Shown one piece after another: positions 24,060-35,357 of a stretch of DNA of 64,000 nt (its first letter is position 1; every line of letters starts with the position of its first letter). This DNA comes from Coptis chinensis (lineage: Eukaryota > Streptophyta > Magnoliopsida > Ranunculales > Ranunculaceae). The stretch lies in NCBI GenBank assembly GCA_015680905.1, contig CM027380.1:36758001-36822000 (forward strand). The letters are read 5' to 3'. A program made the translations under genes and the position numbers. The notes under the pieces were generated by a model. It ran no database searches. It worked only from the letters and a program-made list of their open reading frames with translations, and was not told the DNA's origin.

Positions 24060-25644
24060 TGACACTCACTCTTTTTTGTGTGTAGATGGTGTATGGATGA
24101 TGTAGATAGATGATGGTCGTTGAACAAATAGAAGTGTACCAAAACCTAATTATCCTTCAATAAGTAAATGATGAGTAGGGTATCGTTCCACTTTTAAGTG
24201 TATGTTATGTGAAGGACAGGACTAGAAAGGGGGTTTAAGGGATTAAAAACTATGATTATAGAGATTTAGATTCTAATGCTAAACTAAACTAAATTAACTA
24301 AACTATTGGGAATTTATAAGAGAGGGAATTCAAGATATTAGAATCCACCAATACTTTTAATCTATGACCTTCTACTTCATGGTTGTTCTTACAAGTAGAC
24401 TACAATTAGGCAATCGAGCAAGTGTCGATGCCCTCTTGGACGAAACATCGTTAACAATTAACTCTACTTAAGGTTGTTCATATGTTTATGCTATTAATAT
24501 CTTCTTTCCTTTTATGTAAGCTCGGGCAGCCATTCAATGTATTACCAAGAGCAACATCAATGAGTACTTCCTAATAGGGCGGCCATTCAATGAATCACCA
24601 CTTAAGGCAAACACAAAGAATACTTCCCCTAGGCAGCCATTCCCTGAGCTACCCCTTCTAAGGCAACACAAAGAATACTTCCCTAACTCTAAAGAATTAT
24701 ACTACTAGAAGAAAAGTAAAGAACACTAACATGATATTAATATTGCAAAACATAAACCCTATTCTATACTTCCATCCCCTGGTGTGGGCAATGGAACTAA
24801 TAACTAAAAACATAAAGAACTAACTTGATTGAAGAACACCATGAACCAGAAGAATCATTAAACCTTAAGCACTGGCTTCATCTCCTCCCTTGAAGGAGAA
24901 GATTAGCCTTCCATAAAGAAGGAAGAACACGAAAAACGAGAAGAAGAAGAGTCGAAGAACATAAGACTAGAAAGACTAATTTATTAAGACTCAGCTAGTT
25001 AAAACCGATCTTTTATTATTAATCTCTCTCTGCCTCAAGTTATGGAGACAAGATTATAAGTGAATTGGCACTTTACATGAGGCACTTAGGTCCTCTATTT
25101 ATAGGGGTTACAATGAGCTCTAGAAGCATTCCAAACCGTCATTTGTTTCCTAATACAAATAGACTTCTTTTAGAGTCCAACTTCGTCTCCAAAACTAAGA
25201 AGGAATTGACTACAGTGTCGATTCATGCGTCTGGACGCACTATTCATGTGTCCCAGACTTGATCAATGCGTCTGGACACTCGATCCATGCGTCCCATACG
25301 CGTAAGCCTATTTTGTGTCTTCTGCTCTATCTTTTTATCCACTTTTGCGGGCTTTGGTCCAAGCAACGAATCCTTTGGTCTTGGGCTTCCGAATAGGCTT
25401 TAAAATAGGTCCAAGTCGCATCTTTAATAGCTTCAATTCCTTGGCCTGATTGTCCACGGGCTTCCCATGTGATCCTTAATGCTCCGAATTGCTCCATTTT
25501 ATCCCTTTTTCTCTAATATTCTACAAAACTCTCTTTCTCACATGTAGAATCTTAAAACATAACTTACAAACACTATTAGTCCACTAAGATGGCTAAACAA
25601 GAGGCATAATCGAGGGTTAAATTGCACTTTTTGAGCACTTATCA
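24060..25644 (-). mobile_element. LTR of A1 (5' LTR by transcription)
   Basis: It has the same ends as the partner LTR at 16343-17893 and a TATA box at 25096-25103. It carries an extra segment of about 41 bp near 25258-25300 with a second and third ATGCGTC copy, which its partner lacks. The close agreement of the two LTRs points to a fairly recent insertion. Confidence 0.93.
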
Positions 25645-26916
25645 ACCACCAAGAAGATGTATACATGGATGACTTTGATGAGCTTCTCATAAACTCTATG
25701 GCTCAAGATTCTGGTGGTAATCCAGATGCTTGTGTCCAAGATAAACCAAACACGGGGACTCAATGTGAGAACAGATTCAGAGAGGTACCACCTACTGAGT
25801 TAGGAAATATGCCAGAGTATCTGAACCCCTTGTATAATGGTAGTAAGTACAATGTGCTCAGGTTTACACGAAGTCTGCTGAACCTAAAAGTAGGCCATGG
25901 ATGGAGTAATATAAGTTTTACTGAGCTCCTTCAGCTTCTAAAGGATGCATTACCTCCAGATAACAACACCCCAAAAAATACTCATTATGCGTTGAAAGTC
26001 ATTAAAGAAGTGAAACTTGGATACGAGAAGATTCATGCTTGTCCAAATAATTGTATGTTGTATTGGGGAAAACAGAATTCCAAAAAGATCAAGTGTGACA
26101 CATATGGTGTGTCTAGGTTCAAGTTTGATGGAAGAACAAAACAGCGAGTCCCTGCTAAGATATTGGGATATTTTCCAATAACTCCAAGACTTCAAAGAAT
26201 GTACAGCGTGCCCTGGGTGGATAAAAAGATGACTTGGCATTCAACCGGAAGAATGACACCCGGAAAGATGAGGCACCCAGTCGACTCTAACACATGGAAG
26301 TCCATGGATAGAAGGTATAAAGATTTTTCATCTGATCATCGTAATGTTCGCTTGGGATTATCCACAGATGGATTTAATCATTTTGGCACGTTTAGCACAA
26401 CACACAGTTGCTGGCCTGTATTGTGTGTACCCTATAACCTTCCACCGGGTTTATGCATGAAGCCGCAATTTACAATGCTCACACTACTTATTGAAGGCCC
26501 AAGCAAACCAGGGAAGGACATTGATGTGTTTTGCAACCTTTAGTTGCGGAGTTGAAAGTTCTGTGGGAGAAAGAGGTCACAACATTAGATGCGTTCACTA
26601 ATACCGAGTTTAATCTTCGTGTTATGTTGTTGTAGACAATACATGACTTTCCAGCATATGGGGATGTTTCTGGTTGTAGGACGAAGGGTAAATTTGGTTG
26701 TCCTTGTTGCGGTCTAAAGACAGATTCTATATGGCTTCGATATGGAATGAAACATGCGTTCATGGGTAGCAGGAGGTGGCTGTCAGCTACAGATTGAAAC
26801 AGAAAAGACACAAGCGCTAACACTTTTAATAAGAAAGAGGAGTCTCGTGGACAACCAATACGTTTAAGTGGGGAAGTAGTGAAAAAAATGACTGCTGGAC
26901 TAGATGTGATGTGGGG

Positions 26917-26958
<42 letters not shown>

Positions 26959-28441
26959 AGAAGATGATGAATATGCGGATGGTGATGCATCAGCTTGCTT
27001 CTGTAAACAGTCAATTTTCTTTAAGTTTCTCGAGTACTGGGAGCATATCCCTATGCGCCATAATTTGGATGTTATGCATATCGAGAAAAACGTTTGTGAG
27101 AACTTGATTGCATTGATGCTGAACACAAAAGGAAAAACGAAAGATGATGCTAATGCACGTAGAGATTTGAAGTGGCTGAAAATCAAAAAGCGACTATGGC
27201 TGCAAAAATAGAATGGAATGGAAATTCAGAGGCCTGGTCGTTATTGACTCATGAAAGAAGAGAAAAGGCTATTTCTCCAGACACTACGTGATTTACGTGT
27301 CCCTTTTGGTTTTAGTAGCAATTGAAGGAATATTCTCACAAAAGATGGTATGGACTTAAAAGGTGCACATATAAAGTCTCATGACTATCACATCTTGATG
27401 CAGCATTTGCTTCCTATGTTGATCCAACATGCATTTAAGGATAGGAAGGAAATTCGCCCTTTAATTAAAAGTTTCTCTTCATTTTTTTAATGCTCTATGT
27501 TCTAAGATTATCGATGTTGATTCACTGTTAATATTAAAGAAGGATATGGCAAGGACACTATGTGAACTTGAGAAGTATTTCCCTCCGTCAGTGTTTGCTG
27601 TCATGATGCACCTGCCTATCCATTTGGCTTATGAGGCTCGGGTCTGTGGTCTCGTTTATTATCGATGGATGTATCCATTTGAAAGGTATGGTGTAATTTT
27701 GAATATTTACATTGTAGACATATTATTTGAAATATGTTATACTTAACACATCGTTAATATTGAAGGTTTATGAAGACTTTTAAAGGCTATGTTGCAAACA
27801 AAGCTCGACCTGAAGGTTGTGTGGCAGAGAGATACCTTGATGAGGAGGCAATAATATATTGCAATCAGTACAAAGGAAAAGGTAAAACAAGTATTTTGAA
27901 AGAACTGGTGGAGAAAATGGATGACTCTGCTAAATCTTTAGATGATATTGATGACAATGGTGAGGCTGGACCCTGGTTAGAGGGTCGACCCTTTGTCATC
28001 CATGGTATTGAATATGAACAAGCTCGCCATTGGGTACTCAACTGTCATCCTAAATATGAAATGTGGCAAAGGTATGCGTTATTGTAACCCTATATATTAA
28101 ATTATCATCGTGCATCTTATGTAAGCTTAAATGTTCCCCCTTTTGCTTTAAGGAAATACATTGAATTCTTACAAGAACATAAGGCAACTTTAGGAAAGAA
28201 ATCTGGACACTATAAGGTACCTAGCGAAGAAGAGTTTTTGCCCTGGTTGCAACAGCAAGTACTAGAAAATAACTTAATATTTGCCTGCTTTTAATTCATC
28301 AAATCTAATTCTTTGTTGTTAATATTTACAGTCGGAGATCGTTGACTCTACGGATGTTGATTTCTTAGATATTATTAAAGGACCTTTGTCGATTGCTACA
28401 CGCTACAAGAAGTACTACATAAACGGCTTCCTCTATGTTAC
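25645..28441 (+). pseudogene. tnp2: CACTA transposase TNP2, central segment
   Basis: It starts in the ACCAC duplication and runs VYMDDFDELL, CPNNCMLYWGKQ, KIKCDTYGVSRFKFDG, MTWHSTGRM and RLGLSTDGFNHFGTFS: the TNP2 catalytic domain (PF02992), which cuts and joins the transposon ends. A one-base loss near 26530 shifts frame; stops follow at 26633 and 26795, both where Trp is expected. A run of 39 A (26917-26955) codes for 13 Lys. HNLDVMHIEKNVCENL lies near 27060. From 27546 LCELEKYFPPSVF and HLPIHLAYEARVCG mark PF13960. Introns fit at about 27687-27763, 28071-28152 and 28258-28331. The last codons (YYINGFLYV) end at the B1 insertion. Confidence 0.9.
26917..26955 (+). repeat. 39-base poly-A run inside TNP2
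   Basis: Thirty-nine A in a row sit in the reading frame between DVMWG and GEDDEYADGD, giving a Lys tract. Such a tract is not a feature of TNP2 proteins known to me; it looks like slippage growth of a short A run in decaying coding sequence. The length may also be affected by sequencing error. Confidence 0.9.
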
Positions 28442-28825
28442 TGTATCAACCCTTTTCCAGATCAGTGAGGGGGGAGGTTGCCTGGCCCGGTGTAAGGTAA
28501 GTAGATGGGAGCGCGGAGTACGGTAGCACGGCTGCAGATCCCTAATGACATGGCACCCGGCAGGACCCCTGAGTCAGACAGGACGTGAGATAAAGCACGA
28601 AGGAAATGAGTATAGGATCACAGCTGCGGAACCCAAGAGGGACAGATGTCTTGGTAGTTGTCGTGGGATGAAAAGGGGATCAACGGTGTGTAAAGAGGGG
28701 AGAGAGATATAAAAGGGAACAATAGACTAAGAAAAAAGGGAGGAAAAAGAGAGAAGAAAAGTGAGGAAAACAAAGAGTGAAAACCAAGACTTGGGATTTG
28801 AGAGGGGGTAATTTTTGTTCATACA
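28442..28825 (+). mobile_element. 5' LTR of B1
   Basis: It runs from TGTATCAACCC to GTTCATACA and holds a TATA box (TATAAAA) at 28708-28714. It differs from the 3' LTR at some twenty positions by eye, more than the A1 pair per base, suggesting an older insertion. The first bases of the leader follow directly. Confidence 0.93.
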
Positions 28826-28827
28826 TT

Positions 28828-28845
28828 TGGCGCCGTCTGTGAGGA
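28828..28845 (+). other. Primer binding site of B1
   Basis: Two bases after the LTR begins TGGCGCCGTCTGTGAGGA, starting TGG as a complement of a tRNA 3' CCA end. The pattern TGGCGCCGTCTGTG is common in Tat-lineage elements. I do not assign the tRNA. Confidence 0.75.
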
Positions 28846-28888
28846 CGAGGTAGGTCCACGATTTGGGAAGAAGGGAAAATTGCTGAAC

Positions 28889-30373
28889 ATGGCTCCAACT
28901 AAGAGAGGAAAAGGTAGAGGACGAGGGAGAGGACAAGGTAGAGGAAGACCGAGGAGGGAGGAGGCCATGCCAAATGAAACGGCAAGTGTGGAGAACATAG
29001 AGGTGGGGGAAGAGGAGGTTGAAGATTCAGTGGCTGAGGTAACTAGGTTGCTTCAGGAGGAGGTAGGTCGACTTAGGGAAGAGAATGATGAGTTGAGGAG
29101 AGAAAGAGAAAACACTCAGGGGGGAGTGCAAACAGCAGTACCTGCGGGTAGTTAAATGGAAGTGCAAAGCGAGGAACTTCCTCAGGCAACTGGGGTGAAC
29201 CAGGCAGGAGGCATTACCATGGAAATGGTGCAAGCGATGATTGAAAGAGACAGAGAGGCTAACCGCGTGGGGGAAAAGGAGAAACACTGCGCAGCCAAGA
29301 AGGTGGTGGACTGCCTGAACCAGAATCCACTTGCTGACTCGGTCTGGAATTCTGAGGTACCCAAGAGGTTCATGCAGCCGCGGTTTAAAAGGTACGATGG
29401 AAAAAGAGATCCGGCTGACCATTTGCATCACTTCAAGCAGTAGATTCCATTGTGGCAAGAGGCAAAGTATGACTGACTCCGTTGCATGATGTTTCCTACC
29501 AGTCTGAAAGGGGGAGCATCCGATTGGTATTATCGGTTGGCGTCACGGAGTATACAAAGGTTCGAGGAATTGGAACAAGCTTTTGTGAACCACTCCATCC
29601 ATCAGAAGAAGAAGGTAGTTGATGTAGCGGATCTCTTTAATGTCAAGCAGAAGTCCGCCGAGATACTCAGAGACTTCTTCTGCAAATTTAAGGAAGAGAC
29701 GCTGTGGGTGGAAAATTTGGATGAGCGCACCGCGGTCATAGCATTCCAGCATGGATTGAAGCAGGGAACCCGGGTGCATGAATCATTATCTAAGATCGAA
29801 GTTACCACCTTGCATGCTTTGTACCTGAAGGTAGAGAAATCCATCAGATATGAGGACATTTTGCGGAGAACTAGTAAGGAACACAGGAAGTCCGACAAGT
29901 CAGTGCACGACGTGGGAGCGGAGGACAGGAGAGACAGGGAAAGAGTCGCGGCAAGAGATGGAGGAAATTACAGAGGGAAGACACAGAGAGTGGAGAGAGG
30001 CAGAGACCAAGCTCAAAAGGAGTACAGGGAGAGAAAGCCTTACCGCGAAATAGACTTAACTCCACTGAACAAGCCGTTGGAGGAAATCCTGTCGCTGATC
30101 AAGGGACAGCGGCACTACGATGAACCGCGGAGCTCACCTAAGGAGATAGAGGGAAAGCTATTTTGTGCGTATCATTAGATCAGAAATCATCCAACTAATG
30201 AGTGTTTTGATCTACAATGGTTAGTAGAGAGAATGGTTGGGAGGGGACAGCTGAAGGAGCATGTCAAGGAAGTGTAGCCGATCGAAAGGGCTCCTGCCGC
30301 GACCCAAATCCTGGGCACAATAAATGTTATTTTCAGTAGTGAAACGCTGGGAAGGAACGCCCACCGAGATAAG
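28889..30373 (+). pseudogene. Gag of B1
   Basis: The first Met with good context opens MAPTKRGKGRGRGRGQGR, a basic leader, then a coiled coil with EEVGRLREENDELRRE. Further on FKRYDGKRDPADHLHHFK, SLKGGASDWYYRL and FEELEQAFVNH show the retrotransposon gag domain (PF03732). A charged, Arg-rich tail follows from about 29870. One frame runs through with no frameshift, but it is broken by TAA at 29153, TAG at 29441, TGA at 29474, TAG at 30176 and TAG at 30275. No CCHC knuckle is seen. Confidence 0.85.
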
Positions 30374-30898
30374 GTGAGGAGGACAGCCAGTCTACAGCAG
30401 ATAAATGAAGTTGCGAGTAGTCCGCGGCTAGTTCCAGGAGGTAGCAAAGGGAATGACAGGATAGAATTCACTCTAAAGGATCTGGAGTCTGTGAGCTCGC
30501 CTCATGAGGATGCGCTGGTGATTACCATAACGATGGGGAATTACATGGTGAAAAGGGTGCTGATAGATTGTGGGAGTTTAGTGGATTTGCTATTTCAGAG
30601 CGCGAGGGAAGAAATGAGCATAGAAAGGAAGCAGATGAAGCCCCCTCAGACCAACTTGTTCGGGTTCAACGGCAACATGACTGAGCCATTAGGGGAACTA
30701 GTACTGTCGGTGACCGCAGGGCCAATGACCACTTTCACTCGATTCCTAGTAGTGGATACTAACTCGCAATACAATGCGATCCTAGGAAGAAAATGGATTC
30801 ATGAGATGAAGGCAGTCTCGTCTACTTATTACCAAGTGATCCGTTTCCCGACAAATGGAGGGATGTACGAGATAAGGGGCGATCCGGTCACGGCATAG
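30374..30898 (+). pseudogene. Aspartic protease of B1
   Basis: In the same frame as gag, the retropepsin appears as VKRVLIDCGSLVDLLF, then FLVVDTNSQYNAILGRKWI, the active site and the C-terminal ILGR segment. The catalytic motif reads D-C-G-S where D-T/S-G-S is usual. The frame ends with TAG at 30896 and a second TAG lies at 30977 before RT. Confidence 0.82.
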
Positions 30899-31030
30899 AA
30901 CATCCACCAGGTGACAGCGAGGATTATGGGCCGCGCACCTAGTAAAGAGGCGCCGGAGGCAGGGGACAAACTAGCATAGCAATTACAGATCGCGGCCGGA
31001 GAGACGAGGCCGCTCGTCGGGGGCAAGACA

Positions 31031-31611
31031 ATGGACGAGATTGAGGTCGTTAACATCAGGATAGCAGAGGAGGAGAAGTTTGTAAACGTAGGAACAAGTT
31101 TGTCAGAGGATTGGAAAAGGAAATTGATTGTCTTGCTAACTGAGAATATCGATGTATTTGCATGGACAATCGAGGATTTGGCGGGGTTGGATCCAGAGTT
31201 CGCATGCCACAAATTGCATATGCGGGAAGGCGCCCACCCAGTCCAGCAGAAAATGAGGAGTATGAAGCCTCAGTATGCACAGGGAATTCGAGAGAAGGTG
31301 AAGAAGTTAAAAGATGCTGGAATCATCTGCGAATGCAAGTTTACTGAATGGCTGTCGAACGTGGAAGCGGTACCAAAAAAGAATGGGAAAGTGAGAATGT
31401 GCGTGGATTTCACAGACGTCAACAAGGAATGTCCGAAGGATTGCTACCCGATGTCGCAGATAGATGAGTTGGTGGACAGGACCGCGGAGTATAAATTCTT
31501 CTCATTTATGGACGAGTCCATGGGCTACAATCAGGTGGTGATATATGGCCCGGACCAAGAAAAGACAGCGTTCATAGTGGAAGGAGGAACGTACTGCTAC
31601 ACCAGAATGCA
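31031..31611 (+). pseudogene. Reverse transcriptase of B1, N-terminal part
   Basis: The frame continues from gag-protease and carries LLTENIDVFAWTIEDLAG, AGIICECKFTEWLSNV, VPKKNGKVRMCVDFTDVNK and KFFSFMDESMGYNQV, RT motifs 1-3 including the first catalytic Asp. At 31612 it changes to A2 LTR sequence just after GGTYCYTRM. The YVDD box and the rest of the palm and thumb, about 250 residues, do not reappear on the other side of A2 and are deleted. Confidence 0.88.
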
Positions 31612-31770
31612 TTTTAGCGCCTACTTAGTAACGAATTGACATTTATTCAACTCCGAAGCCTGAAATACACAAAAGCACAATAACAGTACTAACTCTTACT
31701 TATTAATCACATAATTGGTCTAAAGCAATATTGTTAAAGAGGTTAAAACTACAGTTTTGGGCTCTTATCA
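31612..31770 (-). mobile_element. Truncated 3' LTR of A2
   Basis: The 159 bp match the last part of 37772-39109, from TTTTAGCG(C/T)CTACTTAG to GGGCTCTTATCA. About 1.18 kb of the LTR is missing on the side facing B1. The next bases inward (AACCACCCCTAAAC) read on minus as GTTTAGGGGTGGTT, the polypurine tract. Confidence 0.9.
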
Positions 31771-31784
31771 AACCACCCCTAAAC

Positions 31785-33654
31785 AGCATTTTGCTTGTCC
31801 TCAAACAAATATGAGAAAATAGAATAAGTGACCAAAAATGGAGTTCTAAGTAATCTTGTTTCGCCGAGTGTGATTGCATTGACCATATGCAACAAGGCCT
31901 TAAACCACTAGGAATTCCCTAGTGGACGAGTTATAGCCTCATGAGAGTTTTCCAGTGAAGGTACTCACAAACTTCATCTATACTACAACGACTAAGAAAT
32001 AAAACTATTGTTTCCTTATTTATGTCTCAATGATCTATACATCTCACTAGTATTTAAACAAGAATGATCATTCTAAAACTTAAACAAATACATGCATAAT
32101 AATCAAATCATCTTAAGATAAATAACTATACAATGAACTATGATATGAAATACAATGGCAGGTCCATTTCTGAAACTTTTGGGTAGCATGCCTAAGTAGG
32201 TTCTCACAAGGAATGTGTCAAAACACATAACACTTTAATTTTTCCACTCAAGTTTACTAACTCTAGTGTACAGTGAGCATACGTTTCCTCACAATCTCAA
32301 TGACAATCCAAGAAAGTCGAGATCAATCAAACACATCTACCACTTACTATCACACTAACATATTCCTAATTGAGCTAGAGGTCTTTATTAGGTGATACGA
32401 GGTGCAGGTATTGGTTAAAGAAGAAAAGAAATGCATATTCAAAAAGATAAGTCTGAAAAAATAGGGTCTTCATATTATGTAACTAGAGAAAACCTTGTTC
32501 TTTTGCTTCTACACTTTGTTTCCATCCTTAGCCTTTTTATTTTGGCTTTTTGACTCTTTTTATTCTATTTTTGAAGTTTTTCTTTTCTTTTCTTTTCTTT
32601 TCTTTTCTTTGGATAGAAACTTCTTTTCTTTTTCTTTTCTGAAGCAACTAACTAATTTTTGTTTACATTTCTCTTCTCTTTTCTTCACTCATCCCATTTC
32701 TCAGATTTATCCAGATAGGTAGGCTGATTTTATTTTTTCTTTTGTTTTGTTGGGTAAAGGATTTGTAGTTTGTGAAAAGGCTAATGAAAAGCTCAGTGGG
32801 GCGACTAGCGGATAATAAATTTCATATAGGTGTGAATTTCTGGCTATATCGATCCAAAGAGGGCCTAAATTCTCGCTTAGGATATGGTGTGGTGATCAAG
32901 CAAATGGATGTGTGATTTCTCTACTCAGAATTTACTTCTCCCTTGTGTTATCACTCAAATATTTCACTTTTATGAGGCTTTTAGGCTAGATGCTCACAGG
33001 ATATGTATTAAGTACTCTAACCTAGGTCTCAGAAAAAATACTGCCAAGTACAATCAACGATGCTCATACAAGATGTTCATAAAAGATGCAATAACTATTA
33101 CCTATATATTAATCTATGTTTCAAAAATTAAATCCTAATTCAAGTACTATGTGAGATTTCTAGACTAATATCATCATGGAGAAGGGAACAATACTATTAT
33201 CACTAAGTGCATAGTATAAACAATATTTATGATTTTTAATTTTTTTATAAAGAAAAGTGTGTAATTTACATCCTAAAAGTGCCTAATATTTGCAAATGTT
33301 TCTATCCTACCCCCAAATAATCGAACACTTTGTTCTCAAAATATAAAGAGATAAGGAAAGAATTTACTATAGAAACGTGGCAAAAATTGGCAATACCTGT
33401 AACAGAAATATTGTAAAGATGATATGATAACATGAAGCACAATTAAACTGTTACATACTAACTAACACAAACTCTACTGGAGTAAACATGACAGGCAAAG
33501 GGTGGCAAAAAAATTTGAAATGAAATACCAAAATACGCCACCCCCAAACAAAATTGGAAAACTCTTTTTAAGTTTGAAAATTTTGTTTGGCATATACTCC
33601 AGAAAGTTACTATTGTACAAAAACTTGGGTCTTTTAAAGTAAGATTCCCTAGAC
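31785..33654 (-). other. Non-coding 3' region of A2
   Basis: No gene is visible. A pentanucleotide TCTTT run lies near 32580-32610, and the section is pyrimidine-rich on plus. Open frames here are short and without domains. Its position between coding end and 3' LTR matches the 3' region of A1. Confidence 0.5.
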
Positions 33655-34281
33655 TTAATGTGACATATATGTATTAACATGCAGTTTCCCATATATCAAT
33701 AATCTAAATAATTGTGGATCTTTCCATAAATAGTTAACACGGAATGCACCATCAAACAGAATTAAACACCAAGATTTCCTATGGCATGGCTTAGTAGAAT
33801 GGAAGTGAATTCTGATGGATCTAGAATCTAATCGAACATAAAGTTTCTTCTTTTTCTTTGAACGAAAAGGTGTCCAAGTGAATGATCGTGAGAAAATAGA
33901 TGGTTGTGGAAGATATGTAGGGTATGGATAAGTTTTAGATTGAAGGAATGGAAAAAATGAGTGCATGGTTTTAGCATAAAACTTATTGGTGGCATGGGTT
34001 GGTATTAGCACACATCTAAAAATGAAGGTATCAGGTGGCTCTTTAGGTAGTTCTTGAGAGGGTGGATCATCACAGGCTCTTAGAAACTCGTTCAATTCCT
34101 TATCTAGGTTGTTCGCATCCATATAATTATGGTATTCATCTACATCTTTAAGGAATTCATCTATCTCGTCTATTATGAGGTTTACTCCATCTCTTGTAGT
34201 GTCGGAAGGTAGGGTGGAAAATTCTTTCGCTAGTTCAGTTATGTTCAAGGAGTCAAAATTGTGATCTTTGTCTTCTTCCAT
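33655..34281 (-). pseudogene. Acidic post-protease segment of A2
   Basis: The minus frame begins MEEDKDHNFDSLNI, is acidic for about 90 residues (LIIDEIDEFLKDVDEYHN) and then changes character to RSKKKKKLYVRLDSRSIRI. The first part likely continues the protease reading after a frameshift near 34280. No RT motif follows. The last 60 residues have no recognised domain and may be the relic of what was left after RT and integrase were lost. Confidence 0.5.
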
Positions 34282-35357
34282 AAGAGGAGTAGTATTAGTG
34301 TGGGGACGAAATCGTCGGAAGCACTAATGTGATATATAAAACTCTCAATGGACTTCACTTCTCCTTCTACAGGCAACCCTAGTTGTCCCTGCTTTTGTCT
34401 AAACATGTTAACTTCCACAGAAAGATTTCCAAAAGAAAGAGTCATTGAGCCATCCCGACAATTGATTTGGGCATTGGCGGTTGCTAAGAAAGGACGCCCT
34501 AAGATGATGGGAATGGAATCATGAGCAACTTTTGTGTCGAGAATAACAAAGTCGGCTTGATAGTAAAAATCCTGAACTTTAACCAGTATGTTTTCAACTA
34601 CACCCTTGGGATACTTAATAGAATGATCGGCTAACTGCAAAGTCATTTTGGTTGGTTGAAGTTTTGTTAGACCTAGTTGTTTATATAAATAAAAAGGGAG
34701 TAAGTTAACACTCGCCCCCAGGTCTAATAAAGCAGTTGTTATGAAGGTATCACCTAAGGTGCATTGTACAGTAGGACGATCAGGGTCCTTGTACTTAACA
34801 ATTCCGTTATGTTCAGATAAAGAGGGGTATTGTTTAGTTAAGAATGCTTCGTGGGGTATGTTGGTTTTTCTCTTCTTGGTGTACAACTCTTTTAGAAACT
34901 TAGCGTGTCCAGGTAGACTTTTTATAGCATCTAGAAAAGGTAGGTTTATAGTCAAATTTTTAAACACTTCCCTAATCTCATCAAAATTTTCGTCCTTTTT
35001 AGACACAATTAGTCTCTCAGGATACGGTGGTTTATCTCTATATTTAGTAGAAGGTTCCAAAGTATTATTAGTCTTTGCTTTATCTTTAGCCATTTTCCAT
35101 CTAGGTGTCCATATTGGAACCTCTACAGGTGTAGGATCATCAATTTCTATGACAGTATTCGATATGGTTTTATTTTCAGTTTCTGTCTGCGGGTGGTCTT
35201 TAGGCATAGTTATTTTGTTATCAACTACTCTCCCTGAACGAAGGGTAGTAACTGCATGTAGGTCCCCTGGGGTTATATTACCATTACACTGAATACTTTT
35301 TATTTCAAATGCGGTGTTTGTTGACTTAAGATTAGGCACTGCTTGACCTAGAAACAT
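34245..35357 (-). CDS. Aspartic protease region of A2
   Basis: An open frame of 370 residues without stops carries LHAVTTLRSGRVVDNKI, LTINLPFLDAIKSLPGHAK, the active-site segment ALLDLGASVNLLPF, VKVQDFYYQADFVILDT, IPIILGRPFLATANAQI and MTLSFGNLSVEV. This is the complete retropepsin of an Athila-type element, with DLGAS as usual for the group. It is the best preserved protease in the window. The start is simply the first Met; in the element it would be cleaved from the gag-protease chain. Confidence 0.82.
   Translation of the reverse strand: MFLGQAVPNLKSTNTAFEIKSIQCNGNITPGDLHAVTTLRSGRVVDNKITMPKDHPQTETENKTISNTVIEIDDPTPVEVPIWTPRWKMAKDKAKTNNTLEPSTKYRDKPPYPERLIVSKKDENFDEIREVFKNLTINLPFLDAIKSLPGHAKFLKELYTKKRKTNIPHEAFLTKQYPSLSEHNGIVKYKDPDRPTVQCTLGDTFITTALLDLGASVNLLPFYLYKQLGLTKLQPTKMTLQLADHSIKYPKGVVENILVKVQDFYYQADFVILDTKVAHDSIPIILGRPFLATANAQINCRDGSMTLSFGNLSVEVNMFRQKQGQLGLPVEGEVKSIESFIYHISASDDFVPTLILLLLWKKTKITILTP

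Larger units (their letters stand above)
16343..25644 (-). mobile_element. Athila-type Ty3/gypsy element A1, inserted in TNP2
   Basis: Two LTRs (16343-17893 and 24060-25644) bound an interior whose gag and protease run on the minus strand. The host flanks 16338-16342 and 25645-25649 are both ACCAC, a perfect target-site duplication. Reading on minus, the order is LTR, PBS, leader, gag with a zinc knuckle, protease, a decayed RT fragment, about 2 kb without a gene, a purine-rich tract and LTR. The integrase and the RT catalytic core are missing, so it is non-autonomous. Confidence 0.93.

Noticed and set aside
24041..24060. Possible tRNA gene near the PBS
   Set aside because: Only a primer complement is present; no cloverleaf can be drawn.
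26826..27014. Minus-strand frame with a long Phe run
   Set aside because: It is the reverse of the poly-A run in TNP2.
28680..28936. Minus-strand frames over the B1 5' LTR
   Set aside because: They reflect the purine-rich LTR end read backwards as Ser/Leu/Phe-rich peptides.
29027..30471. Several minus-strand frames opposite B1 gag
   Set aside because: Shadows of the real gag-protease frame, without domains.
32495..32722. Phe-rich small membrane-like protein
   Set aside because: Produced by a TCTTT microsatellite in the A2 3' region.
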